Program-made: the position numbers and the translations under genes
DNA from: an uncultured Maribacter sp.
Lineage (GTDB): Bacteria; Bacteroidota; Bacteroidia; Flavobacteriales; Flavobacteriaceae
Assembly (NCBI GenBank): GCA_947493885.1
Contig: CANLTE010000001.1
Coordinates: 62,001-126,000, forward strand
DNA length: 64,000 nt
Reading direction: 5' to 3'
Shown here: positions 40,363 to 48,682 of the stretch, one piece after another
Layout: each line of letters opens with the position of its first letter
Position numbering within the stretch: position 1 is the first letter of the stretch
Notes under the pieces: model-generated
The model's database searches: none
The model's input: only the letters and a program-made list of their open reading frames with translations
Told to the model about the DNA's origin: nothing

Positions 40363-40404
40363 ATTCCGTAGATATCTACGGAATGAACCGTATTTTCCTA
40401 CGGT
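40363..40404. promoter_or_regulatory. Two CCGTA-type palindromes between rteC and the LuxR gene
   Basis: A perfect 22-bp palindrome (40363-40384, arm ATTCCGTAGAT) is followed after 2 bp by ACCGTA-N6-TACGGT (40387-40404). The CCGTA/TACGG half-sites are those found beyond the other end of rteC. They are 26 bp after the LuxR stop and about 190 bp before rteC. Confidence 0.6.
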
Positions 40405-40429
40405 AATCGCTTAAGGACTAGGAATAATA

Positions 40430-41347
40430 CTATTTTGATTTTTTTCGGTACCGACTAATAAACTGCCTTCTGTTTTTTACACCGGTTTTTTTGTAGATGT
40501 TAGATGCGTGTTTTGAAACTGTGTTTTCTGCAATGAATAAATCCTTGGCTATTTGCTTGTAGCTAAGATTGCTTAAAATTGATAGTGTAATTTCAATTTC
40601 CCGTCTTGTCAAATTTTCATAAATAATTTTAGTTTCAGCTGAGTTAATTGCCTGTTCTTTGCTCATAGCAAATACCTCATACATTTTGGTCTTGTTTTCT
40701 AAAAAGTAAAGGTGTCTATCTATTTCAATAATAGTTATGGCGTACAAAGCTACATTCATAACAGTAAAAGTTAACCATTGAAAATCGCCAATTAAGGTCA
40801 ATATAGGTAACAATGCAATACTTGTTACACTAATCATAGACAATCTGCTACGACGCAAGATGTATTCATTTGGATTGCTTGGATTGGAAATCCTTTCGTA
40901 AAACATTCCTAAAAACACAAAGGCAAAAATCGAAATGGGTATAGTAAAAAGTAACCTTGAAGAATCCAGAGAATAAGTAAAGAAGTAGGGGACTAAAAAG
41001 AGGATAACAAAGCTACCAGAAGTCACTATAGCTAAATTTCTGATGGAAGAATTGTATTTTAATACTACTATATCATATTCCTTATAAAGATAATAGACAA
41101 TATAAACGCATAAAGAAATAGCCACCCCATATGTTATAATATACTGAAGAATTAATGGTCCGGGAAAATTTTCAATGGGTAGAAACCCGCCAGTTAGGTT
41201 GTAGGTAATAAATAAAACGCCTAACGATAAAAATCTTTTATATCCACTTGAATCTTTTCGAGTTGAATAGTAGAGTGTAAACAATACAATGACAGTATCT
41301 AATAAAAGATAGAAGAACGTTGTCCAATGTATTGAAGTTCCAAACAT
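40430..41347 (-). CDS. Membrane-bound LuxR-type transcription regulator
   Basis: 305 residues. Seven or so hydrophobic helices fill residues about 8-215, followed by a linker and a LuxR/GerE HTH: NLTRREIEITLSILSNLSYKQIAKDLFIAENTVSKHASNIYKKTGVKNRRQFISRYRKK (about 243-302). It is a one-component membrane sensor. Located upstream of rteC and 8 nt downstream of the asparaginase-like gene, it may sense a host or donor/recipient signal and switch ICE transfer genes. The signal is not known. Confidence 0.82.
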   Translation of the reverse strand: MFGTSIHWTTFFYLLLDTVIVLFTLYYSTRKDSSGYKRFLSLGVLFITYNLTGGFLPIENFPGPLILQYIITYGVAISLCVYIVYYLYKEYDIVVLKYNSSIRNLAIVTSGSFVILFLVPYFFTYSLDSSRLLFTIPISIFAFVFLGMFYERISNPSNPNEYILRRSRLSMISVTSIALLPILTLIGDFQWLTFTVMNVALYAITIIEIDRHLYFLENKTKMYEVFAMSKEQAINSAETKIIYENLTRREIEITLSILSNLSYKQIAKDLFIAENTVSKHASNIYKKTGVKNRRQFISRYRKKSK

Positions 41348-41355
41348 TTATTTTC

Positions 41356-41841
41356 CTATTCATTACGCTCAAATTTGTTGGTTTCTAAATTTTTGAAAAC
41401 ATTGTTCCAAAGAAAAACTTGTCCGTTCATAGCAATATAAACATTCGGTTTTAGAAGCTGTAATGAGCTGATTGCATAACCTAAATTAAAGGGTGCATCG
41501 GTATCCTCTGATGAGCCTAATATAAAAGACCCAACCAGAACAATGGTTTTATTTAAGTTAAGTTTTCCTATATATTTTGCGGTATCTTCCATTGTAAAAG
41601 TACCGTGTGTTATTAAGATTTTTGTCGCATTAGATTCCTTAATCTTACTAGCCAGAAGCTTTAGGTCATTTTCATTTATTGCACGACTATCTTTTTTAAA
41701 TACGCTTTCTATCGAATATTTAAAACCGATATTTGCGTTATCAAGAAAGGCTTTAATAGCAACATCGGATTCTGTAATTCCTTGATTATTTAAATAGTCT
41801 AATCCCTCGATAGTCCCACCAGTTGTGAATATTTGAACCAT
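41356..41841 (-). CDS. Small asparaginase-domain protein with altered active site
   Basis: 161 residues, only the N-terminal domain of an L-asparaginase (which has about 330). The first catalytic loop is kept (TTGGTIEG, 6-13), but the second is HGTFTMEDTAKY (79-90), with Phe where active enzymes have Asp in HGTDT. The normal C-terminal domain is absent. So enzyme activity is doubtful; a ligand-binding or regulatory role is possible, perhaps with the LuxR membrane sensor 8 nt downstream. Similar short proteins are known in Bacteroidetes. Confidence 0.78.
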   Translation of the reverse strand: MVQIFTTGGTIEGLDYLNNQGITESDVAIKAFLDNANIGFKYSIESVFKKDSRAINENDLKLLASKIKESNATKILITHGTFTMEDTAKYIGKLNLNKTIVLVGSFILGSSEDTDAPFNLGYAISSLQLLKPNVYIAMNGQVFLWNNVFKNLETNKFERNE

Positions 41842-41865
41842 TTTAACTTTGACTTTTAGAAAACA

Positions 41866-41877
41866 TATAAAGATAAC
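41866..41877 (-). promoter_or_regulatory. Promoter-like element shared with the integrase gene
   Basis: Minus-strand GTTATCTTTATA, 25 bp before the asparaginase-like start; the identical 12-mer is at 43126-43137, 17 bp before the integrase start. It contains TATCTTTA, one base from TAnnTTTG. Confidence 0.4.
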
Positions 41878-41903
41878 GGAATTATTTTATTGATTTTTTA
41901 GAA

Positions 41904-43109
41904 TTAAAAATTGACCACACTATCCAAGGCGTCATCAACGTCTTTGTGAATGAAGTTGGCTTGATAACGTATTGTAGTTGTTACCGAAGAATGGCGATAT
42001 AATTTTTGTAGCATTTGAATTGGGATTTTATCCCCAGATATATTTCCAAAACTATGTCTTGCTATGTGCATACTTATATTTTTCTTTATACCTAACTGTT
42101 TGGCAGCAATCTTTAGTCTTCTATTTAGATTTCTTGTAATTGATTGGGTTCTTTTCGATACTTCCTCTGTATCATTAAGATTCACACCTTTTAATTGTGG
42201 AAAAATGAGGTCATTATTATCTGAATCATTCCTGTAAGTATCAAATATTTCAATCGCTTTTTCTGGTATTTTAAGAGAAACAAGTTTGCTGTTTTTATTC
42301 ATACGATAGAGTAATCTACCATCATTAAAATCAGACCATTTTAACTGTAAAACATCACCGACACGAATGCCGGCAAAATAAAAACTGACAAGCCAAATAT
42401 GGATTGCTTTTTGCTGAGCTTCAGTTATACCTTCAGCGTTTTCAAGTATTTGAATTTCTTCTGCTATAAAACCTATTTTTTGAGCTTCAGGAATTCTTAT
42501 TGTCATTTTACCTTTACCAAAAGGATATAACCCTCTATCTGTGATAGATTCAGATATAGCCAAATTATATATAGTTCTTATAAGTATTAGATAATTTACA
42601 ACGGTTCTGGGAGAAAGGTTCTTACTATAAAGTAAATATGTTTCAAATTTTTTCAGCAACGTAACATTAAGTTGATTGAAGGGAAGGCCATCTTTGTCTA
42701 GAAATTCTTTAAACTTTTTCAGTCTTCCAAATTCAGTATCGTATTGATGGTGCTTATTTCTGTTTTTTAGATTTTGAAGATGCATATTGGCAACGTCAAA
42801 AAAGTCAAGTTTTTTTGAGACTACAATTTTATCCTTTATTTCAGAGACCGTTTCATATTCTGTTTTCATTTCAGACTTAAGAACCTTATCATTGGCTTCA
42901 GCAACTTTCGTTATGATAAAGTTATTTAAAACTTTAGAATTAGGATGAGATTTTCGTACGTTACAATTTCTTTCATCCCAAAATTTCTCATCAATGTATT
43001 GCCCTGTATTTAAGTAAGAACTTTTACGGTCTTTGGTAATACGCACTGCAATAGGATATAGTCCTGCTTTATTCTTTTTCTTTCTTAAAACTACTCTAAC
43101 TGTTGCCAT
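41904..43109 (-). CDS. int: Tyrosine recombinase (ICE integrase)
   Basis: 401 residues, the usual length of Bacteroidetes ICE integrases. N-terminal Arm-DNA-binding part (VRVVLRKKKNKAGLYPIAVRITKDRKSSYLNTGQYID), SAM-like core-binding domain (about 105-195), then the catalytic domain with AGIRVGDVLQLKW (first Arg), HIARHSFGN (His, Arg), YRHSSVTTTIRY (His, and Tyr382 as nucleophile). It inserts and removes the ICE at the tRNA site located about 160 bp beyond its start. It reads away from the att site. Confidence 0.94.
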   Translation of the reverse strand: MATVRVVLRKKKNKAGLYPIAVRITKDRKSSYLNTGQYIDEKFWDERNCNVRKSHPNSKVLNNFIITKVAEANDKVLKSEMKTEYETVSEIKDKIVVSKKLDFFDVANMHLQNLKNRNKHHQYDTEFGRLKKFKEFLDKDGLPFNQLNVTLLKKFETYLLYSKNLSPRTVVNYLILIRTIYNLAISESITDRGLYPFGKGKMTIRIPEAQKIGFIAEEIQILENAEGITEAQQKAIHIWLVSFYFAGIRVGDVLQLKWSDFNDGRLLYRMNKNSKLVSLKIPEKAIEIFDTYRNDSDNNDLIFPQLKGVNLNDTEEVSKRTQSITRNLNRRLKIAAKQLGIKKNISMHIARHSFGNISGDKIPIQMLQKLYRHSSVTTTIRYQANFIHKDVDDALDSVVNF

Positions 43110-43125
43110 ATCATTATCTTTGGGC

Positions 43126-43137
43126 TATAAAGATAAC
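43126..43137 (-). promoter_or_regulatory. Promoter-like element of int
   Basis: Same 12-mer as at 41866-41877 (minus-strand GTTATCTTTATA), placed 17 bp ahead of the integrase ATG. Confidence 0.4.
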
Positions 43138-43144
43138 ATTTTTG

Positions 43145-43197
43145 GGTACAACATAGGTACAACAAATGATGATATTTATTGATATCAGATGATATCA
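43145..43197. other. Direct repeats between int and att core (candidate arm-type sites)
   Basis: Two 9-bp direct repeats GGTACAACA (43145-43153 and 43156-43164, 11-bp period) and two TGATATCA palindromes (43180-43187, 43190-43197, 10-bp period). Helically phased repeats beside an att core are typical integrase arm or Xis/host-factor sites. Confidence 0.45.
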
Positions 43198-43270
43198 AAA
43201 TTAATTGACGAGGCTTTAAAGTGTTGGTTTTAAAGGATTTTGGGTGTTTTTAGTATGTCAGTATCAAAAA

Positions 43271-43315
43271 CTCATAACCCGAAGGTCACTGGTTCGAGTC
43301 CAGTTCCCGCTACTA
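43271..43315 (+). other. attR: 3' half of an initiator tRNA-Met at the ICE right end
   Basis: The sequence runs from anticodon loop CTCATAA (CAT, 43273-43275) through stem CCCGA, variable AGGTC, T-arm ACTGG-TTCGAGT-CCAGT, acceptor TCCCGCT and A, and stops there. CCCG at 39-42 fits the three G-C pairs of initiator tRNA. The upstream bases (TCAAAAA) do not pair, and there is no D-arm, so it is not a working tRNA. It is the displaced 3' end of the target gene; the intact tRNA should lie at the left end of the ICE, outside the window. Confidence 0.85.
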
Positions 43316-43316
43316 A

Positions 43317-43352
43317 AAAAAGCCTTCATATTATATGAAGGCTTTTTGTTTT
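43317..43352 (+). terminator. Terminator of the original tRNA gene
   Basis: AAAAAGCCTTCAT/ATGAAGGCTTTTT stem directly after the tRNA fragment, ending in a T tract. It is the same class as the one after tRNA-Arg and supports host origin of this side. Confidence 0.8.
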
Positions 43353-43808
43353 TCAAAAAAGTATTAAACTCTTCCTTAAAGTTTGTATCGAAAAATTAAG
43401 AATCACATATTTATGATTAAATAACAGACAGTATTTTAGATGTTATTTTATAACACCATGGTTGTGATGATATCAGAAGAAAACTATTTTTATAACTCCC
43501 TAGTACTTATTACAAATATCTTGCTTCATATGATTGAGGGAAGTCCATAGGTGTTAAACCGAATCAGAAATCGGATTTCTTAACTTGGGTTCATTGTAGA
43601 AATGAACTCATCTTCTGACATTTGTCAAAAAAAAGTTGAAGATACTTTATTGTCTTTCTTTTAGTACTGCCCGTTATAAAAATATCCATGAAAAACATGA
43701 TATGCATTTTGCAACACGCATTTCTATGTCTGCAATGATGATTCTCAATAGTATTCATTTTTTGTTCAAATATCCGTGCTATTATATCTAATTAACACCA
43801 AATTAAGT
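43353..43808. other. Intergenic stretch next to the ICE junction
   Basis: No gene, RNA or clear repeat seen. It is AT-rich with several short homopolymer runs. It is the first host DNA after the attachment site. Confidence 0.5.
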
Positions 43809-44061
43809 ATGAAAAAAACAATTTTATCAGCTGTTATTATACTATTTACAGCGTTTTGCTATTCACAAAAACAAACCATCTTATTTGTTATGAGTGCAGA
43901 AGACACTTTACAATTAGATAATGGCTCAAAACTTAGACAAACAGGTGTTTTTTTTAAACGAGTTCTATTTAACTTATAAAGCTGTTACGGATGCAGGTTA
44001 CAACGTAGACTTTGCAACACCAAACAGAATAAAAGCAACTATTGATAATGAAAGTTATTGA
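43809..44061 (+). pseudogene. DJ-1/PfpI-like protein, frameshifted and truncated remnant
   Basis: An ATG and signal peptide (MKKTILSAVIILFTAFCYSQ) lead into KQTILFVMSAEDTLQLDNGSKLRQTGVF, as in exported DJ-1/PfpI-type proteins. In the T-run after GTG the frame shifts: the next frame continues NEFYLTYKAVTDAGYNVDFATPNRIKATIDNESY and then stops at TGA 44059. The rest of the domain (normally about 230 residues) is missing. From 44062 to 44283 no other gene is seen. It may have been an enzyme of the glyoxalase III/amidotransferase fold. Confidence 0.75.
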
Positions 44062-44283
44062 GGATTCTGGGAATTTTGGAATGTCTTTATGGAGTTGGGA
44101 AAAGGATGGATTAAATTTTAGCCAAATAGTAAAATAACTTTTCAACAAGTTTAATCAACTTTTAGATGCCTACTCAAAAATACTTACGATATAGAGGCTT
44201 TTTTATTTTAATACCTCTAAATCTTCAACATCAGAAAATAATAGCTCCTTAATTTTTAGGTATTTTTCATCCCTAAAAAATGT

Positions 44284-46347
44284 TCATTCCCTTTTATTGA
44301 TAAATACTTTTTTAAATACAGCTTGAATATGTTCACTATCATGAAAGTGCATAGGAACTGCTTTAATAACAAACCAATATGCTGCATTAGCATCTAACTG
44401 TTTGCCTGCATTATATGTTAATTTCTTTTTGCCGTTTTTCCAAAATCGCTCGCGAAGTACCTTATATTTTTCAAGGGTTTGCACATTTTGTAACTCCACC
44501 CAAACATCTAAGGTTTGTACAGATTCTAATTCCACTTCAAAATCAACTATTCCTGAAGCCGGAATACTATCAGGAAACGTATGATTTACAATACCATCTT
44601 TTACTGGTTTACCATAAGAGTGGGCATCAACATCTTTAAATCTAGCTAAACTATTTTTAGTTTCATTGGTTGACGTTGCCATCATACCCACGTAAAATTC
44701 TTCCTCAAAATCTATTTTGTTTTCGCCTATTTTTTTCCAATTTAGTCTATTACTAGACGAAACAAAGGAGGTCATTACATTACCTCTTTTTTCTATCCGA
44801 ATCCAATATGGCGCCTCAATATTTAACGATTTCAACACTCTTGGAGTCGCAGCAGCTTCTCCTCTTTGTTCCAGTTGTAGTCCCTTATTTTTCTGGATAG
44901 ATATCATAACAAATGGAGCATCAGTTTTTAAATTCTCCCTTATCATTAAACCCGCTTTTACCGGTCCACCAGAAATATCATGAGACATCACCATTGTACT
45001 AATGGAAATATCACCGGACATTTTTTGATACACAAACCGAAAAGCATCATTTTTTGCATCGATTGAATTCCCTGAACTTTGTACTCTAATAGTATTTACA
45101 TCTTTATCAAAACCTGTATTCCCTTTTTGGCTCATAGAACCAATATCTATGGATTTCCAAAGAGACGGAGGGAGTGTTGAATCTGCTTTCTTATTTTCTG
45201 CATCTACTATAGACTGTATATGAGTCCCAAAAGATTCCCCATCAAAAGGAACTACTATAACTTTACTACCGCTTTTATCGTTTCCATCATCTTCACCTTT
45301 GTGTACATCAATAACAGAAAAATTAAAAGACTTTACTACTCCGTTTTCTGTATACACCGTTGGACGTTGTACGGTACGCCAATCTTCAATAGTTCCATTT
45401 TTATGTTTAAAAATACTAGATTCTCTATCAAAAACTTTTCCTCTATTTTTCCAATTGTGAATCCCATCTTCAGAGGTTAAATGATACGTATTATCATGAC
45501 TACCTCCATAATGATTTACTACAATATGATACATATTATTACTATACCATACCGTTGGGTCTTCCATTTTAAATTGAGGTAAGTCTTTTACACCTAACCA
45601 AGCTTTGTCAGAGAGCATTTTATAAGGTCCAAGAATGCCATTATCACTAATCATAGCAACACAATGCCTAGCTATCATCATATACTTCCCATCAGGGCGC
45701 AAAATAATCATGACATTGGCAAGATTGCCAACTACACCTGCTTTTAGAGCGCCATCGTCTAACTCATTATAACGCCCCCATCCTGCATAATAACCATTAG
45801 TATCAATTTTAAACGCTCCTAATAAATCAAAAGGACCATTGGGGTTATCTGAAACAAAAACCTGACCTGGAACAACTTCACTGGTAACAATGGCATAACG
45901 ACCATCATGCATTCGCAGACCAATAACGTTGTGACCACTACCTTTGTTCCATTTAGGCCACGTTAAACCTAAATCTTTATAAGGCCCGAATAAATTATCG
46001 CTTACCGAATGAATTCCTTTACTATCATTATTCCATCCATAACCATGGTGGAAAGACTGCGACCATCTGCTCGCATACATATGATATTTTCCATCATCAT
46101 CTTTAACTATTCCACCATCCCAATAACACCATTTTTTCAGCGAGGTATCTTCTAGTCCATTAGTAGTATCGCGAGGAATAACGTTTTTATCACCCCAAAC
46201 ACCTTTAGAAACTAATGGTGCTTTACTTTCAAATGGCAAAAAAAAATCTTTGAGTGTTTTTTGTTGAGAAAAAACAAAAGATAAATTAAGCAAGCATATA
46301 GCGCTTAAAACAATCTTAGGTTTTAGCCCGTTAAAGTAATTTATCAT
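44284..46347 (-). CDS. Exported five-bladed-propeller glycoside hydrolase (GH43/GH117-like) with DUF1349-like domain
   Basis: 687 residues, signal peptide to about 28. Residues 30-390 show repeated propeller strands with acidic sites (YWDGGIVKDDDGKYHMYASRWS, GHNVIGLRMHDGRYAIVTS, MEDPTVWYSNNMYHIVVNHYGG), like clan GH-F enzymes. Residues about 400-570 form a DUF1349-like beta sandwich (MSGDISISTMVMSHDISGGPVKAGLMIRENL). A final 110-residue beta domain follows. The substrate cannot be named; the nearby sulfatase/GH43 locus suggests marine polysaccharide. A gap of 126 bp separates it from the dehydrogenase gene. Confidence 0.72.
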   Translation of the reverse strand: MINYFNGLKPKIVLSAICLLNLSFVFSQQKTLKDFFLPFESKAPLVSKGVWGDKNVIPRDTTNGLEDTSLKKWCYWDGGIVKDDDGKYHMYASRWSQSFHHGYGWNNDSKGIHSVSDNLFGPYKDLGLTWPKWNKGSGHNVIGLRMHDGRYAIVTSEVVPGQVFVSDNPNGPFDLLGAFKIDTNGYYAGWGRYNELDDGALKAGVVGNLANVMIILRPDGKYMMIARHCVAMISDNGILGPYKMLSDKAWLGVKDLPQFKMEDPTVWYSNNMYHIVVNHYGGSHDNTYHLTSEDGIHNWKNRGKVFDRESSIFKHKNGTIEDWRTVQRPTVYTENGVVKSFNFSVIDVHKGEDDGNDKSGSKVIVVPFDGESFGTHIQSIVDAENKKADSTLPPSLWKSIDIGSMSQKGNTGFDKDVNTIRVQSSGNSIDAKNDAFRFVYQKMSGDISISTMVMSHDISGGPVKAGLMIRENLKTDAPFVMISIQKNKGLQLEQRGEAAATPRVLKSLNIEAPYWIRIEKRGNVMTSFVSSSNRLNWKKIGENKIDFEEEFYVGMMATSTNETKNSLARFKDVDAHSYGKPVKDGIVNHTFPDSIPASGIVDFEVELESVQTLDVWVELQNVQTLEKYKVLRERFWKNGKKKLTYNAGKQLDANAAYWFVIKAVPMHFHDSEHIQAVFKKVFINKRE

Positions 46348-46473
46348 AATGCGGTAAAGTTTATTAAAACATTACCACAAAGTAATTAAACTCTCAGCAA
46401 TTGATGTATTTGTGAATAATTTTACAACGATTCTCAGTAATTATTTTATGCCTATACTTTATTTATATAGGAT

Positions 46474-48180
46474 TTATTTATTTTCAGGGGTTCCTCTGAC
46501 CTCTTTTACCTCAGAGGCTGTTACTTTACCATAATCGTTACCAAAATTAGAACGAACGTAAGTTAACACATCTGCAATATCTTCATCAGAGAGAAATTTA
46601 TGAGAAGCCATAACGTTTCTATACTTTTCACCATTAACTTCTGCTCCAGCCAACCCATTTAATATTACTCCAATAAGTTTATTTTTGTCTCCACCAATCC
46701 AATCTGCATCCGTTAACGGAGGATTTAACCCAATAACACCTTTACCATCTGCTTGGTGACAAGCCAAACAATATGTATCGTACACTTTTTTTCCGTTCGA
46801 AGTATCTACTGCTTTGCTACCTTCAGCTTTTACTCCGTCTTTATACGATATAACTGTTTGTTTAACATTAGAGTTTTCACCGTAGTACATTACTCTCCAT
46901 ATTTTACCAGTTACCGATGAAGTTATATATAGGGAACCATCAGGTCCTTGTGCTAATCCCATTGGCCTGTTTATAGCATCTCCTGGGTTCTTCACTTCTT
47001 CTAAACCTGCAAAATTATCAGCAAAAATTTCCCATTCTCCTGAAGGTTTTCCATCTTTCATTGGTACAAAAGCAACAAAATACCCTTTTTGAGGAAGAGG
47101 AGATCTATTCCAAGAACCATGAAATACAATAAATGCTCCATTTTTATACTTTTTTGGGAATTGATCTCCTGTATAAAATAAAAGGTCATTAGGTGCTAAA
47201 TGTCCAGGAAAAGCCATTATAGGAGCTTTGACTCCTTCACATCTACCTTGTTTTTCAGTGTCTCCACCATACTCTGGAGCAAGAATTTTTTTGTTTTTAA
47301 ATTGATCATAATAACAATATGGCCATCCAAAATCGTCTCCCTCATTGACCTGTAAAAATTCCTCAGCGGGTAGTTCAGCACTTTGTTCTTTTGTATATAA
47401 ATCTGGCCATAACTGGTGTAGTTGATCACGACCATGCTGCATTACATACAGGCTATTTGCTTTAAAATTCCAGTCTAATCCCATAACGTTTCGTATACCG
47501 CTTGCATAACGTATACCATCTTTGCCATGAACTTGATTTAATTTATCCGCTTTAAACTGCCAAATTCCAGCTTGAAGGTCTCTATGAGGGCAAGGGTCAA
47601 ATCCTTTTTTTCCAGGGCTACGCACCTCAGTCTGACAAGCGTTTGAAGGGGAGCCAACTGTAACATAAATGTTTCCTTTATCATCAAAAGTAAACGGCTT
47701 TGAAGAATGATCGTTTTGTTCGGGAAATCCAGATATCATCAACTCTGGATTTGTATTTGGCAGTAATTCATTTTCTGTTAAAGCAAATCTATAAACTGCT
47801 ACGGTAGATGAAGCATAAAGATATCCATTGTAAATATCCATTCCTGTCCCAATAAAATCACCAAAACCTTTTTTAACATCTGCTTTCCCATCACCATTGG
47901 TATCTCTAAGTGCAATTATACCCTTACCATCTACTTTGGTAAGCATTTTAACATAAATGTCTCCATTATCATTAACCTTTATATGTCTTGCTTGCTTACC
48001 TAAACCTTTATCTACAACTATTGCTCCAAAATTTTCTGGCAAAGAGATATCTCCATTATTTGAATCAGGCTGTGGTAGAACCTGTGTAATTTCTTTTACA
48101 GTTTTTGCTTCTTCTTTGCATGAAATTACTAGAACCAATGCAAATAATACCAAAATCGTAGATGCTTTTAAAATTTTCAT
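46474..48180 (-). CDS. Sorbosone/glucose dehydrogenase-like propeller fused to cytochrome c, lipoprotein
   Basis: 568 residues, lipobox ISC. Residues about 50-430 are a six-bladed propeller like soluble PQQ sugar dehydrogenases (GLGKQARHIKVNDNGDIYVKM, RYASGIRNVMGLDWN, VQHGRDQLHQLWPDLY, NRPMGLAQGPDGSLYITSS). Residues about 455-545 are a c-type cytochrome with CLACH (Cys471, Cys474, His475) and a downstream Met ligand region (RNVMASHKFLSDEDIADVLTYVRSNF). It would oxidise a sugar or aldose derivative in the periplasm and pass electrons to haem. Confidence 0.82.
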   Translation of the reverse strand: MKILKASTILVLFALVLVISCKEEAKTVKEITQVLPQPDSNNGDISLPENFGAIVVDKGLGKQARHIKVNDNGDIYVKMLTKVDGKGIIALRDTNGDGKADVKKGFGDFIGTGMDIYNGYLYASSTVAVYRFALTENELLPNTNPELMISGFPEQNDHSSKPFTFDDKGNIYVTVGSPSNACQTEVRSPGKKGFDPCPHRDLQAGIWQFKADKLNQVHGKDGIRYASGIRNVMGLDWNFKANSLYVMQHGRDQLHQLWPDLYTKEQSAELPAEEFLQVNEGDDFGWPYCYYDQFKNKKILAPEYGGDTEKQGRCEGVKAPIMAFPGHLAPNDLLFYTGDQFPKKYKNGAFIVFHGSWNRSPLPQKGYFVAFVPMKDGKPSGEWEIFADNFAGLEEVKNPGDAINRPMGLAQGPDGSLYITSSVTGKIWRVMYYGENSNVKQTVISYKDGVKAEGSKAVDTSNGKKVYDTYCLACHQADGKGVIGLNPPLTDADWIGGDKNKLIGVILNGLAGAEVNGEKYRNVMASHKFLSDEDIADVLTYVRSNFGNDYGKVTASEVKEVRGTPENK

Positions 48181-48469
48181 TTACTTAGATTTTAAATGTG
48201 TTTTTTAGTTAGTTTTAAATACTTTATAAAAAGAAAACAAGTAGATTGCTAGCAAATCTACTGAAAATAACGTCATTACAAAATCAGTTTAAAATTATCA
48301 CGATTAAGTGTTGTTAGCACAGAATATATTACACGACAGCCGGTTAAATAGGTAATTTTTAATATAAAACAGAATGAATGAAAAAAGTGTAAATTATTTA
48401 CACTTTTTAACCTTTATAAATGTATATTTTTATTAACTTCGCCGCACATTTAGAAAACCTCTAAAGTAA
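48181..48469. other. Intergenic stretch before tRNA-Arg
   Basis: No gene seen. It holds the leader of the dehydrogenase gene and the tRNA-Arg promoter region (TTAACTTCGCCGCAC near 48432). Confidence 0.4.
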
Positions 48470-48543
48470 GGTCGCGTAGCTCAGCTGGATAGAGCATCTG
48501 CCTTCTAAGCAGACGGTCACAGGTTCGAATCCTGTCGCGATCA
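48470..48543 (+). tRNA. tRNA-Arg (TCT)
   Basis: Complete cloverleaf: acceptor GGTCGCG/CGCGATC (one G-U), D-arm TAGCTCAGCTGGATAGAGCA, anticodon loop CTTCTAA within TCTGC/GCAGA, T-arm CACAGGTTCGAATCCTGT, discriminator A, no encoded CCA. Intact, so not an integration site in this strain. Confidence 0.96.
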
Positions 48544-48544
48544 C

Positions 48545-48576
48545 AAAAAGCCATCAAATATTTGATGGCTTTTTTG
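48545..48576 (+). terminator. Terminator of tRNA-Arg
   Basis: Palindromic AAAAAGCCATCAA/TTGATGGCTTTTT stem starting right after the tRNA, followed by T tract. Likely bidirectional with the convergent GH43 gene. Confidence 0.85.
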
Positions 48577-48682
48577 TTTTTAGCAATAAAAGTGCTCATA
48601 AAACAATACCTGTTGTAATCTTATCTACAATATTTTACTAGACCAAATAGACCAAACATAGTTCACGTTTGCTTCAATATTC

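Noticed and set aside
41356-41841. Functional L-asparaginase gene
   Set aside because: Only one domain is present and the HGTDT Asp is replaced by Phe, so the enzyme name would be misleading.
43271-43315. A complete tRNA-Met
   Set aside because: No D-arm, no 5' acceptor strand and no 5' anticodon stem upstream; only the 3' half is present.
44402-45480. Rightward frames opposite the propeller hydrolase
   Set aside because: They are antisense shadows of a well-supported signal-peptide-bearing gene, with no domains of their own.
48470-48543. tRNA-Arg as a second integration site
   Set aside because: The tRNA is intact, its terminator follows directly and no integrase or repeat is adjacent.
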